Source of the DNA: Muribaculaceae bacterium Isolate-110 (HZI)
GTDB lineage: Bacteria > Bacteroidota > Bacteroidia > Bacteroidales > Muribaculaceae
Length of the DNA: 64,000 nucleotides
Direction: 5' to 3'
Assembly: GCA_003762875.1 (NCBI GenBank)
Contig: RIBL01000003.1
Location: forward strand, 1 to 64,000
Shown: piece after piece, positions 28,871-37,581 of the stretch
Layout of the letters: each line of letters begins with the position of its first letter
Numbering within the stretch: the first letter of the stretch is position 1
Notes under the pieces: model-generated
Databases searched by the model: none
Told to the model about the DNA's origin: nothing
What the model saw: only the letters and a program-made list of their open reading frames with translations
Position numbers and translations under genes: made by a program

Positions 28871-30052
28871 TTACTGCTGCTGAGCCTGCTGAGCCTGCTG
28901 AGCCTGGGCTGCGGCTGCTGCGGCTGCATCGACGGGATTGATGACCATGCCGTCGCTGAGCTTGGTGCCCACACCCTCGACAGCGATGCGGTCGCCGGTC
29001 TTGAGACCCGAGCTTACCACAAAGTTCTTGCCGTCATTGACAGTCTCGATGACGATGGGGGTAGCCACTACTTTATTGGAATCGTTTACGACATAAGCGA
29101 AACGCTTGTCCTGAAGCTCGAATGTGGCCTTCTGAGGTATGACGATAACGTTCTCCTGAAGATCGGGGATAATAATCTGGCCTGTCGAACCGCTGCGGAG
29201 CACACCCTCGGGGTTGGCAAAGAGTGCACGGACACTCGAAGAACCGGTGTTGTTGTCAATGACACCCGACACAGTGGCCACCTTGCCCTCAAGGGGATAG
29301 GTAGAGCCGTCACTGAGCTTGAGCCTTACTGCGGGCATAGCCTTGATGGCAGCGTCGAGCGACTTGCCCGAGCCGGTCATGTTGAGAAGGTCTTTTTCGG
29401 TAAGCGAGAAGTAGGCATATACCTGAGAGTTGTCGCTCACAGTGGTGAGAGGCTGTGCCGACGAGGGGCTTGCGAGCGAGCCTTCACGGTTGGGAATCTG
29501 ACCCACCACGCCGTCGCTTGGAGAAGTGACGGTGGTGTAGGCGAGATTTTTCTGAGCGTTCACGAGAGCAGCCTTGGCGGTAGCGAGCTGGGCGTTGGCC
29601 TGCTGGAGCGAGTTTTCGGCCAACTGATACTCATACTGCGAGATGATGTTCTTGTCAAGAAGAGCCTTCTTGGAGTCGGCGGTCATCTTGGCTGTGTTTA
29701 CGGCAGTCTGGGCCGAGTTGAGCGAAGCCTTGGCCTGATCAACGGCAGCCTGGAACTGTACCTGGTCAAGCGTGAAAAGCACCTGACCCTTGCGCACACG
29801 CTGACCCTCGTCAACATGTACTTTAGTGATGAATCCTGTCACCTGCGGACGGATGTCGATGTCGGTCTTTCCCTTGATTGTGGCGGGGAAGGTCGACTGA
29901 AGGTCCGCACTCTCAGGCGAGAGAGTCACGGTGGCGATCGACGGGGCGGGCATCTGCATCTGCTGACCCTGGTTGCCCGAGCAGGAGGCGAGTGCGGCAG
30001 TGGCGACAAGCGCGGCCATACTGCTCAGTTTGATTGACGAGATTGGTTTCAT
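28871..30052 (-). CDS. RND efflux periplasmic adaptor lipoprotein, AcrA-like (MFP)
   Basis: The 393-residue protein has a lipobox ALASC (Cys24), a lipoyl/barrel-sandwich motif (DIDIRPQVTGFITKVHVDEGQRVRKGQ region, about 64-93), a coiled-coil hairpin (about 110-170) and a beta-barrel domain with TVTSPSDGVVG. It bridges the pump and the duct. The C-terminus is an Ala/Gln low-complexity tail coded by a 9-bp tandem repeat (28874-28905), so its length could vary between strains. Confidence 0.93.
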   Translation of the reverse strand: MKPISSIKLSSMAALVATAALASCSGNQGQQMQMPAPSIATVTLSPESADLQSTFPATIKGKTDIDIRPQVTGFITKVHVDEGQRVRKGQVLFTLDQVQFQAAVDQAKASLNSAQTAVNTAKMTADSKKALLDKNIISQYEYQLAENSLQQANAQLATAKAALVNAQKNLAYTTVTSPSDGVVGQIPNREGSLASPSSAQPLTTVSDNSQVYAYFSLTEKDLLNMTGSGKSLDAAIKAMPAVRLKLSDGSTYPLEGKVATVSGVIDNNTGSSSVRALFANPEGVLRSGSTGQIIIPDLQENVIVIPQKATFELQDKRFAYVVNDSNKVVATPIVIETVNDGKNFVVSSGLKTGDRIAVEGVGTKLSDGMVINPVDAAAAAAAQAQQAQQAQQQ

Positions 30053-30147
30053 TGTTTCGTTTTCGTCTTTGTTTATTATACCTATGTTTTAATTGTTTTT
30101 TGACGTTATGGTTATCCCTCTTTTCGGTTTTGAGCCAAAAATTCACG

Positions 30148-30155
30148 CAAAGGTA
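30148..30155 (-). promoter_or_regulatory. -7 box of the efflux-lpxA operon
   Basis: On the minus strand TACCTTTG (30155-30148) matches TAnnTTTG, about 95 nt before the adaptor start codon. I see no TTG at the expected -33 distance. The rest of the divergent gap (30156-30387) shows only a small CGACA/TGTCG hairpin at 30362-30376 and no gene. Confidence 0.55.
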
Positions 30156-30387
30156 CAACGAAAATCTCCGACTTTGGAAAAAAGTATCAACATTTTTCGA
30201 GTATAAATACCAAAAGGCCCAATTATTCGACCTTTTGACCAATCACAACAGTTACTAAATGCTTATTTATGTTAAAAGAATTTGCAATAATCCGGCATAT
30301 CGCCCGACCACACCGCGCATGCCGGCAGAGAGCCTGAGAGAGAGGAGCCACCCTCCGGGCGCGACATTCATTGTCGGGGCGAGGCCA

Positions 30388-30417
30388 TTGTGTATCAAAA
30401 AAAAATGTGTAATTTTG
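30388..30417 (+). promoter_or_regulatory. Promoter of the DUF4199-glycosyltransferase unit
   Basis: TTG (30388-30390) and TAATTTTG (30410-30417) are 19 nt apart. The predicted start site (30421-30424) coincides with the ATG at 30423, so the transcript would be leaderless. Confidence 0.7.
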
Positions 30418-30422
30418 CAGAT

Positions 30423-30947
30423 ATGATTAAGTCTCCTTACCGTCGTGGAGCCGATGACGGATTTCTTTTCGGCATATACCTGACTGTGATGTTTTTCGCG
30501 TCGATATTCGCGGGAAGTTTCGCACCGCTGTCGCTGCTCGCCCTCGTCATGATGGTAAGCGTGCCTGTGGTGATATACCGGTTCATGCGCTCCTATCACC
30601 GTAGCCTCGGCCCTTCGGGCACATTTGCGATGCTGTGGATGCAGGGAGTGATGATATTTTTCTGCGGCATGCTCATCGCCGGCTCCGCGCTGGTGGTGTA
30701 CATGAAATGGATTCATCCCGGCTTTGTGGTCGAGCAGCTCACAGCAGTGGCCGCGCTCAAGGACTCGATGCCCGGCACACAGGTGGATTTCGCCGCCGAT
30801 GTCGCCGCCAGGATGCTCGAGGCGCGCTTCATCCCCGCCCCTATCGACATCGTGACCGAGATGATAATGCTTGCCATCGTCACAGGCTCTCTTCTGTCGA
30901 TGACTATCAGCGGCATATTTGCCCTTCACAGAAAGCATAGAGTATAA
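30423..30947 (+). CDS. DUF4199-type membrane protein
   Basis: The 174-residue protein has four hydrophobic segments (about 13-32, 36-53, 72-98 and 140-165) and resembles the Bacteroidetes DUF4199 family of unknown function. I chose ATG 30423 because the promoter -7 box covers the region just upstream, including an in-frame ATG at 30405. Only 28 bp separate it from the glycosyltransferase gene, an arrangement common for this pair in Bacteroidales. Confidence 0.8.
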   Translation: MIKSPYRRGADDGFLFGIYLTVMFFASIFAGSFAPLSLLALVMMVSVPVVIYRFMRSYHRSLGPSGTFAMLWMQGVMIFFCGMLIAGSALVVYMKWIHPGFVVEQLTAVAALKDSMPGTQVDFAADVAARMLEARFIPAPIDIVTEMIMLAIVTGSLLSMTISGIFALHRKHRV

Positions 30948-30975
30948 AAAAGTTATAACTGCCATTATAAAACAA

Positions 30976-31926
30976 ATGGATATATCAGTCATAGTGCCCC
31001 TCTACAACGAGGCCGAGTCTCTGCCCGAGCTCACGGCCTGGATAGACCGTGTGATGAAGGAGCACGACTTCAGCTATGAGGTGATACTCGTCGATGACGG
31101 CTCGACCGACGACTCCTGGCGCGTGATACGCGACCTGGCGGCGGCCAATCCGGCCCTGCGCGGAGTGTCGTTCAGACGCAACTACGGCAAGTCGCCCGCC
31201 CTCAACACAGGTTTCGGCCTCGCTGCGGGCGATGTGGTCATCACCATGGACGCCGACCTTCAGGACTCGCCCGACGAGATACCCGAGCTTTACCGCATGA
31301 TACTCCGCGACGGCTATGACCTGGTGTCGGGATGGAAAAAGAAACGTTACGACCCGCTGTCAAAGACTATTCCCACCAAGCTCTTCAACGCCACGGCACG
31401 CAAGGTGAGCGGTATTCACAATCTGCACGACTTCAACTGCGGCCTCAAGGCCTATCGTCTCGAGGTGGTCAAGCACATCGAAGTGTATGGCGACATGCAC
31501 CGCTATATACCTTATCTTGCCAAAAACGCCGGCTTTGACCGCATAGGCGAGAAGGTGGTGCAGCACAGGGCGAGGAAATATGGTTCGACAAAGTTTGGTC
31601 TCGACCGTTTTGTCAACGGCTATCTCGACCTAGCCACGCTGTGGTTTACGGGCAAATTCGGAGCCAAGCCGATGCATTTCTTCGGACTGCTTGGCTCGCT
31701 GATGTTTATAGTCGGTTTTATCGCAGTCATGGTAGTCGGCTTCGGCAAGCTGTGGGACATGTATCACGGCAATCCCTACCGTCTGGTCACCGACTCGCCC
31801 TACTTTTATCTCTCGCTCACCATGATGCTGCTCGGCACTATGCTCTTCCTCACCGGTTTTATAGGCGAGCTCATCGTGCGCAACTCTCCCTCACGCAACC
31901 GTTACGAAATAAAAGAACAAATCTGA
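30976..31926 (+). CDS. Family 2 glycosyltransferase, DPM/GtrB-like
   Basis: The 316-residue protein has a GT-A domain opening with ISVIVPLYNE (3-11), VDDGSTDDS (39-47) and the metal-binding DADLQDSP (92-99), then two C-terminal membrane helices (about 236-258 and 279-305). This layout is that of dolichol/undecaprenyl-phosphate sugar transferases, which load a sugar onto a lipid carrier at the inner membrane. The sugar is unknown. I chose ATG 30976, which puts the first beta strand at the usual position. Confidence 0.88.
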   Translation: MDISVIVPLYNEAESLPELTAWIDRVMKEHDFSYEVILVDDGSTDDSWRVIRDLAAANPALRGVSFRRNYGKSPALNTGFGLAAGDVVITMDADLQDSPDEIPELYRMILRDGYDLVSGWKKKRYDPLSKTIPTKLFNATARKVSGIHNLHDFNCGLKAYRLEVVKHIEVYGDMHRYIPYLAKNAGFDRIGEKVVQHRARKYGSTKFGLDRFVNGYLDLATLWFTGKFGAKPMHFFGLLGSLMFIVGFIAVMVVGFGKLWDMYHGNPYRLVTDSPYFYLSLTMMLLGTMLFLTGFIGELIVRNSPSRNRYEIKEQI

Positions 31927-31957
31927 GGTCAATTAATAATTGGCATTTTATACAACG

Positions 31958-32494
31958 ATGAATTCATATCCCGAACTATACGCTCTGGCTCAGCAGCGGT
32001 ATTCCTGCCGCTCATATGCAGCCACCCTTGTGCCTGAGGATGTACTGATGGCCATACTCGATGTCACACGCCTGGCACCCTCGGCATGCAACCGCCAGCC
32101 GTGGCTCTTCATTATCGCTGACAGCGATGACGAGCGCGAGGCTGTGGTCAGAAGCTATCAGCGCGACTGGATCAAGTCGGCTCCGGTCTACATCATAGCC
32201 TGCGGTCTTCACGACAAGGCCTGGCACCGTCCGTCTGACGGCAAAGACCACACTGACGTCGATGTCTCGATAGCCGTCGAGCATCTGTGTCTGGCCGCCA
32301 CATCGATGCACCTCGCCACATGCTGGGTGTGCAACTTTGACCAGCAGATAATCCGCGAGGCTTTCCGCCTGCCCGACAATATGGAGCCTATCGCCATCAT
32401 CCCGCTCGGATATCCGGCCGAAGGCTCTCAGATACCCGACAAAAACCGTCTCCACCTCGCCGACATCGTGCGCCGTGGCAAATTTTCTGAATGA
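31958..32494 (+). CDS. Nitroreductase-family protein
   Basis: The 178-residue flavoprotein shows the nitroreductase pattern: RYSCRSYAATLVPEDVL near the N-terminus, RLAPSACNRQPWLF (FMN-binding), and AATSMHLATCWVCNFD and AIIPLGYPAE in the second half. It probably binds FMN and reduces an unknown substrate with NAD(P)H. ATG 31958 fits the family N-terminus better than an upstream in-frame start. The stop codon overlaps the next start (ATGA). Confidence 0.88.
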   Translation: MNSYPELYALAQQRYSCRSYAATLVPEDVLMAILDVTRLAPSACNRQPWLFIIADSDDEREAVVRSYQRDWIKSAPVYIIACGLHDKAWHRPSDGKDHTDVDVSIAVEHLCLAATSMHLATCWVCNFDQQIIREAFRLPDNMEPIAIIPLGYPAEGSQIPDKNRLHLADIVRRGKFSE

Positions 32495-33141
32495 AAAGCC
32501 TATTTTACATCTCTGTCGCCACACTCCTGACGGCCTCACTGCTGACGGGCTGTAACACCACAGGGTGTACCGAGAATCAAAACTCGGTGCCCTTGGCTGG
32601 ATTTTACTCCTACTCCTCAGGCTACGCCGTTGCCATCGACTCGCTCGCTATCAGCGGAGAGGGCGCGCCCAACGATTCGCTGCTTGTAGGACCGTCGGAA
32701 CGAGCCTCTCAGGTATACCTACCTCTGCGCGCCACCGAGACATCGACCACTTTTGTGATAAAATATATGCAGAAATCACTCGCCCAATACGGAGTCGAGG
32801 ACCGCATAACGTTTTATTACGAGGCTCACCCGTGGTTTGCCTCCGAGGAGTGCGGAGCGATGTATCACTACCGCATCACCCGAGTGTCACACACCACCCA
32901 GTTGCTCGACTCGGTAGGGGTGGCCGACTCGCTCATAACCAATATCGAACGCGAGACCATAGGACTCTATTTCCGCACCTCCGAGCCCGACGAGCCGGAG
33001 ACTCCCGACACACCGGAGACCCCCGAAGTGACTGAAGAGCCGGAAGAACCGGGCGAGAACGTTGACGACACCTTTTATTATAATATCTCCCGGTCACAGG
33101 CCGCCAACTATCCGCTTCAGGAGGTAGCGCGCCATGAATAG
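32491..33141 (+). CDS. Envelope lipoprotein, DUF6452-like
   Basis: The 216-residue protein has a signal peptide with lipobox LLTGC (Cys21), a beta-rich domain (about 30-165) and an acidic Pro/Glu/Thr repeat (about 168-195; PETPDTPETPEVTEEPEEP). It resembles DUF6452, a Bacteroidales family of unknown function usually next to a DUF6048 protein, as here. It overlaps the nitroreductase by 4 bp and the next gene by 8 bp, so the three are probably translated from one message. Confidence 0.65.
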   Translation: MKSLFYISVATLLTASLLTGCNTTGCTENQNSVPLAGFYSYSSGYAVAIDSLAISGEGAPNDSLLVGPSERASQVYLPLRATETSTTFVIKYMQKSLAQYGVEDRITFYYEAHPWFASEECGAMYHYRITRVSHTTQLLDSVGVADSLITNIERETIGLYFRTSEPDEPETPDTPETPEVTEEPEEPGENVDDTFYYNISRSQAANYPLQEVARHE

Positions 33142-34027
33142 ACTTCTTGCATTCCTGACGGCACTCATGTTTGCCGCAGTCATCATGCCCCTCTCGGCCC
33201 AGCGAAGAGTCACCCCCGTGACACCGCGTGAGCCGGGCAGCACTCCGCAGGTCACCACCAATCTCAAGCAACAGGTGGACTCATCGCGCCTTGTCACCAC
33301 TATCGACGCCCACGGCAACACCGTGATGGTCGACACTGTGACCGGTCTCGAATTTGTCGACTCGACGCTGCTCAAAGCTCCCCCCAAGATGGAATATCCG
33401 CTGCTGCACGAGGTCATAGCCGGCGTCAACGTGTGGGACCCTATAATGCGCGCACTCGGCCAGAAATACGGCCTCGGAGACGTGTGGGCCGAACTGAGCA
33501 TACACAACCGCTACTTTCCCTTCTTTGCCATTGGTTTGGGCACCATCAACGAGACACCTGTCGACAAAAACTTCACCTTCAAGAGCCCGGTAGCTCCCTA
33601 TTTCAAGATAGGAGGTTCTTACAACTTCTTCTACAACTCCAATCCTGACTACCGGCTGCAGATGGGTCTGCGTTACGGGTTTACCACCTACAAGTGGAGC
33701 GCGCTTGACGTCACTGTCGACGAAGGCTACTGGGGCACTCCCTCGACCTATTCGCTCAAGGACATCGGCAACACGGCCGGATATCTCGAAGTGACGTTTG
33801 GCATCAAGGTGAAAATCGCCGGCAACTTCTCGGCCGGATGGACCATCGTGTATCACTCCATACTGCACGAATCCAAGTCGGCCTATGGCAATCCGATGTA
33901 TATCCCCGGCTACGGCAAACGCAACGGTGCCATAAGCGGCAATTTCTCCATTATGTACACCATCCCGATAAACAAAAAGACAGCCACCGAGGTTAAACAA
34001 TCAGAAGAAGGCTTAAACGGTATTTAA
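33134..34027 (+). CDS. Outer membrane beta-barrel-like protein, DUF6048-like
   Basis: The 297-residue protein has a signal peptide (about 1-22, ending MPLSAQ), then strands alternating with Gly/Tyr/Phe (YFKIGGSYNFFYN, LQMGLRYGFTTYKW, GYLEVTFGIKVKI), consistent with an outer-membrane barrel. It resembles DUF6048. Partner of the preceding lipoprotein by overlap; a lipoprotein-barrel pair is plausible, but its function is unknown. Confidence 0.68.
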   Translation: MNRLLAFLTALMFAAVIMPLSAQRRVTPVTPREPGSTPQVTTNLKQQVDSSRLVTTIDAHGNTVMVDTVTGLEFVDSTLLKAPPKMEYPLLHEVIAGVNVWDPIMRALGQKYGLGDVWAELSIHNRYFPFFAIGLGTINETPVDKNFTFKSPVAPYFKIGGSYNFFYNSNPDYRLQMGLRYGFTTYKWSALDVTVDEGYWGTPSTYSLKDIGNTAGYLEVTFGIKVKIAGNFSAGWTIVYHSILHESKSAYGNPMYIPGYGKRNGAISGNFSIMYTIPINKKTATEVKQSEEGLNGI

Positions 34028-34083
34028 CGCCGCTCCGGCCTCCGTGACCACCTGTATTCATCAAAATAATCCCAGACTCCCAC

Positions 34084-35046
34084 ATGATAGAACGCATCGT
34101 AATCATCGACAACGTTGACCCGGTCAGCTTTTACGGCGTAAACAACAGCAACATGCACCTGATACGCAACCTTTTCCCCAAGTTGCGCATGGCCGCCCGA
34201 GGCTCGGTAATCAAGGTGATAGGCGACGATGCCGAGACAGCCGAGTTTGAAAAGAAAATCAAGGAGCTGGAGGAGTATTGCTCACGCTACAACAAGCTCA
34301 CCGAAGAGGTCATACTCGACATCGTAAAAGGCAATGTGCCGACCGAGCCCAAACACGACGACGTGATAATATATGGTGTGAACGGCAAGCCAATCTCGCC
34401 CCGCAACACCAACCAGGCCCTGCTTGTGAAGGCGTTTCGCGAAAACGACCTCACCTTTGCCCTCGGACCTGCCGGCACAGGTAAAACCTATATAGCCATC
34501 GCACTGGCTGTCAAGGCTCTGAAGAACCGTGAGGTGCGCAAAATCATACTCTCGCGCCCGGCCGTGGAGGCAGGCGAGAAGCTCGGTTTTCTGCCCGGCG
34601 ACATGAAAGACAAGATTGACCCCTATCTGCAACCGCTCTATGATGCTCTCGAGGATATGATACCAGCCGTGAAACTCAAAGAGTATATGGAGACCAATGT
34701 CATACAGATAGCTCCGCTGGCGTTTATGCGCGGCCGCACGCTCAACGATGCCGTGATCGTGCTCGACGAGGCGCAAAACACGACAGTACATCAGATCAAG
34801 ATGTTCCTCACACGCCTCGGCATGAATGCCAAGATGATTATCACAGGTGATGCTACGCAGATTGACCTCCCGCGCTCTGTCCAGTCGGGTCTGATACAGG
34901 CTCTGCATGTGCTCAAGAATGTGCCCGGCATCGGACGCATCGAGTTTGGCAAGAAGGACATCGTGCGCCACTCACTCGTGCAACGCATAGTCGAAGCCTA
35001 CGAACGACATGACGCTGAGGAGAGTGTAGAGGAGGTTAAAGGTTAA
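34084..35046 (+). CDS. PhoH-family ATPase
   Basis: The 320-residue cytosolic protein has the PhoH domain with Walker A GPAGTGKT (128-135), a GEKLGFLPGD segment and Walker B VIVLDEAQNTT. PhoH-like (YbeZ type) proteins are linked to ribosome and RNA metabolism. Length matches the family. It ends before a palindromic element at the convergent junction with proA. Confidence 0.92.
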   Translation: MIERIVIIDNVDPVSFYGVNNSNMHLIRNLFPKLRMAARGSVIKVIGDDAETAEFEKKIKELEEYCSRYNKLTEEVILDIVKGNVPTEPKHDDVIIYGVNGKPISPRNTNQALLVKAFRENDLTFALGPAGTGKTYIAIALAVKALKNREVRKIILSRPAVEAGEKLGFLPGDMKDKIDPYLQPLYDALEDMIPAVKLKEYMETNVIQIAPLAFMRGRTLNDAVIVLDEAQNTTVHQIKMFLTRLGMNAKMIITGDATQIDLPRSVQSGLIQALHVLKNVPGIGRIEFGKKDIVRHSLVQRIVEAYERHDAEESVEEVKG

Positions 35047-35142
35047 AGTTTAGAGGAGCAATGCTGAAATTTTTGGCATCGCTCCTCGACTCTTTTTATC
35101 ACTATATTTATGTCTGTAAACTGTAACCTTTAAACTTTTTTA
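35036..35142. terminator. Palindromic element with terminator between phoH and proA
   Basis: The inner hairpin pairs GAGGAGC (35053-35059) with GCTCCTC (35081-35087) and continues to CTCTTTTT on the plus strand, an intrinsic terminator for phoH. Outside it, AAAGGTTAAAGTTTA (plus side) faces TAAACTGTAACCTTT near 35117-35132, so a larger cruciform of the AGTTTAGAG family spans the convergent junction. Confidence 0.75.
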
Positions 35143-35161
35143 CACCCCCTATACTTTAGCC

Positions 35162-36412
35162 TCAGCTACGGCATTGGCCGTGGCCGGTGACGAGATAGCG
35201 GTAAGTGGTGATTTCCTTTAGTCCCATAGGCCCACGCGGACCGAGTTTTTGCGTGCTGATACCTATCTCGGCTCCGAGACCAAACTGCGCACCGTCGGTA
35301 AATGATGTAGGCGCGTTGACATACACACACGACGCATCGACCTCGGCCTGGAAACGCCCGGCGGCTTCTTCTGACTCCGTGACTATGCTTTCGCTGTGGC
35401 CCGAGCCGTGACGCGCGATATGATCGATGGCCTCACCGATAGACCTGACCGTATAAACGCCCATTTTATAGTCCATCCATTCACGGTCGCGGTCAGACTC
35501 CGCGGCCTCGACAAGCAACGCCTCCGGATAATGCCCCCGGAGAGCCGCGAGCGCGTCGGCATCGGCGTGTAGCTCCACAGCCTTGGAGGCAAGCGGGGCA
35601 CAGAGCGCGGGAAGGTCGGACAGACGCGAGCGGTGGACAAGCAGGGAGTCAAGAGCATTGCATACACTCACCCGGCGCGTCTTGGCATTGTCGACAATAG
35701 CGGTACCGATGGCAAGGTCTCCGTCGGCATCGAAATAGGTGTGCACCACCCCGGCTCCCGTCTCGATGACAGGGATGCGGGCGTTGTCACGCACAAAGTC
35801 TATGAGGTTGCGTCCGCCGCGCGGTATGCACACGTCAATATAGCCCACTGCGTTGAGCATCTCGGCCGTTGCTTCATGGGTGGAGGGAAGGAGCACCGCT
35901 ACGTCAGGACTGATGCCGTGGGCTTCGAGGGCCTGATGAATCAGCGCGATAGCCGCACCGTTGGATGTCTCGGCGTCGCGTCCCCCTTTGAGCACGCAAG
36001 CATTGCCGCTCTTGAAGCAGAGCGAGAACACATCAAAAGTCACATTGGGCCGGGCTTCGTATATAACGCCTATAACTCCAAACGGCACTCTCACCCGCCG
36101 TATGAGCAGACCGTTGGGAAGTGTGCGCCGCTCTATCTCCTCGCCGACGGGCGACGGCAAGGCTGCCACGTTGCGCATATCGGAGGCTATGGAGCCGAGA
36201 CGGTCGGCTGTAAGCCGCAGGCGGTCATAGATAGGCGAGTCGGGGCTCATGCGCGCAAGGTCGGCGACATTGGCTTCAAGCAAGTGGCCGATATTGTCTT
36301 CGATAAACTGGGCAAGCGTCAGGATGACTGCATTGCGCTCGGCGTCACTGATATTGGCGATGGTGCGGGACGCCTCTCGCACAGGCTGGAACAGAGAGTT
36401 GATTTCGGACAT
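35162..36412 (-). CDS. proA: Gamma-glutamyl phosphate reductase
   Basis: ProA reduces gamma-glutamyl phosphate to glutamate-5-semialdehyde, the second step of proline synthesis. The 416-residue protein has the aldehyde-dehydrogenase-like fold with VIGVIYEARPNVTFDV, the SGNACVLKGG loop and the active cysteine in RRVSVCNALDSLLVH. Length is typical. It is the last gene of the proC-proB-proA cluster. Confidence 0.95.
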   Translation of the reverse strand: MSEINSLFQPVREASRTIANISDAERNAVILTLAQFIEDNIGHLLEANVADLARMSPDSPIYDRLRLTADRLGSIASDMRNVAALPSPVGEEIERRTLPNGLLIRRVRVPFGVIGVIYEARPNVTFDVFSLCFKSGNACVLKGGRDAETSNGAAIALIHQALEAHGISPDVAVLLPSTHEATAEMLNAVGYIDVCIPRGGRNLIDFVRDNARIPVIETGAGVVHTYFDADGDLAIGTAIVDNAKTRRVSVCNALDSLLVHRSRLSDLPALCAPLASKAVELHADADALAALRGHYPEALLVEAAESDRDREWMDYKMGVYTVRSIGEAIDHIARHGSGHSESIVTESEEAAGRFQAEVDASCVYVNAPTSFTDGAQFGLGAEIGISTQKLGPRGPMGLKEITTYRYLVTGHGQCRS

Positions 36413-36453
36413 GTCGGATATGCAAAACAGAATGAGCCCGTGACCCGGGTCAT

Positions 36454-37527
36454 TCAGGATTCAAAATTATATAGATAATCATAATGTATCACCGGCCGAT
36501 GACCATGGCGACCCATCGCAGCGAGAGTGTCGGACGATGAGAGTGATACGCGGCCCACTCCGATAGCGGAGCCGTCGGGAGCAAGGATATTGACGATGTC
36601 GCCCTCCTCCCATTCACCCTCGACCGAGGTTATGCCGACCGGGAGAAGACTCACGGCTTTGTCGCTAAGCAACACGCGGGCCGCCTCCCGGTTGACACGG
36701 ATTATGCCCTTGGCAAATGATGAACTGTGGGCTATCCATCGCTTGATGTTGCTCAGAGGCTGAGGCGAGGGGCGAAACACGGTGTGAGGCACAGTGTCGG
36801 GCGACTGCAGAAGGTCGACCAGCACACCCGGACGGTCGCCCCGCGCTATAATCACTGTGATGCCCTCATCGCTGACTTTACGGGCTATGCCACACTTTGT
36901 GCCCATGCCTCCGCGGCCAAATCCGCTCTTGGCGGCGACGACATATTCACTCAGGTCGCGCCCCGAAGCCACTTCGGGGATAAGACTTGAGTCAGGATCG
37001 AAGGGCGAGCCTGTATAGATGCCATCGACGTTGGAGAGTATCACCAGTGTGTCGGCATCAAGCATGGCGGCTATGAGTCCTGAAAGCTCATCGTTGTCGG
37101 TAAACATCAGTTCGGTGAGACTCGCGGTGTCGTTTTCATTGACAATCGGGAGCACTCCGTGCTCAAGCATGGTGAGCATGCATGCCCGCTGGTTGAGATA
37201 AGAGGTGCGCGATGAGAAGTTTTCCTTCTGCGTGAGCACCTGCCCGACCGTGATGCCGTAGGAGGCGAAAAGCTGGTTGTAAAGATTGATCAGATGTATC
37301 TGGCCTATCGACGAATAGAGCTGACGCGCGGCCACGCTGTCGAGCTGACGCGAAGGCGTAAAGGCTCCGCGCCCGCAGGCTACGGCTCCGCTGGAGACGA
37401 GTATCACCTGATGGCCGAGCGCGCGGATGGCCGCTATCTGGTCGACCAACGCCGAGAGGTTGGTGGCATTGGGTTTGCCGTCGGAACGCGTGAGGATGTT
37501 GCTCCCGACCTTTATCACTATACGCAC
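36454..37527 (-). CDS. proB: Glutamate 5-kinase
   Basis: ProB phosphorylates glutamate in the first, usually proline-inhibited step of proline synthesis. The 357-residue protein has the amino acid kinase domain (VIKVGSNILT at 4-13, NENDTASL, GMGTK) and a C-terminal PUA domain (about 275-357). It starts with GTG at 37527. It lies 54 bp after proC and 41 bp before proA. Confidence 0.95.
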   Translation of the reverse strand: MRIVIKVGSNILTRSDGKPNATNLSALVDQIAAIRALGHQVILVSSGAVACGRGAFTPSRQLDSVAARQLYSSIGQIHLINLYNQLFASYGITVGQVLTQKENFSSRTSYLNQRACMLTMLEHGVLPIVNENDTASLTELMFTDNDELSGLIAAMLDADTLVILSNVDGIYTGSPFDPDSSLIPEVASGRDLSEYVVAAKSGFGRGGMGTKCGIARKVSDEGITVIIARGDRPGVLVDLLQSPDTVPHTVFRPSPQPLSNIKRWIAHSSSFAKGIIRVNREAARVLLSDKAVSLLPVGITSVEGEWEEGDIVNILAPDGSAIGVGRVSLSSSDTLAAMGRHGHRPVIHYDYLYNFES

Positions 37528-37581
37528 TTCTTTTTAATTAGTAATTAGCAATTTGTAATTTTTGGAGAGCCTTGTTGGATG

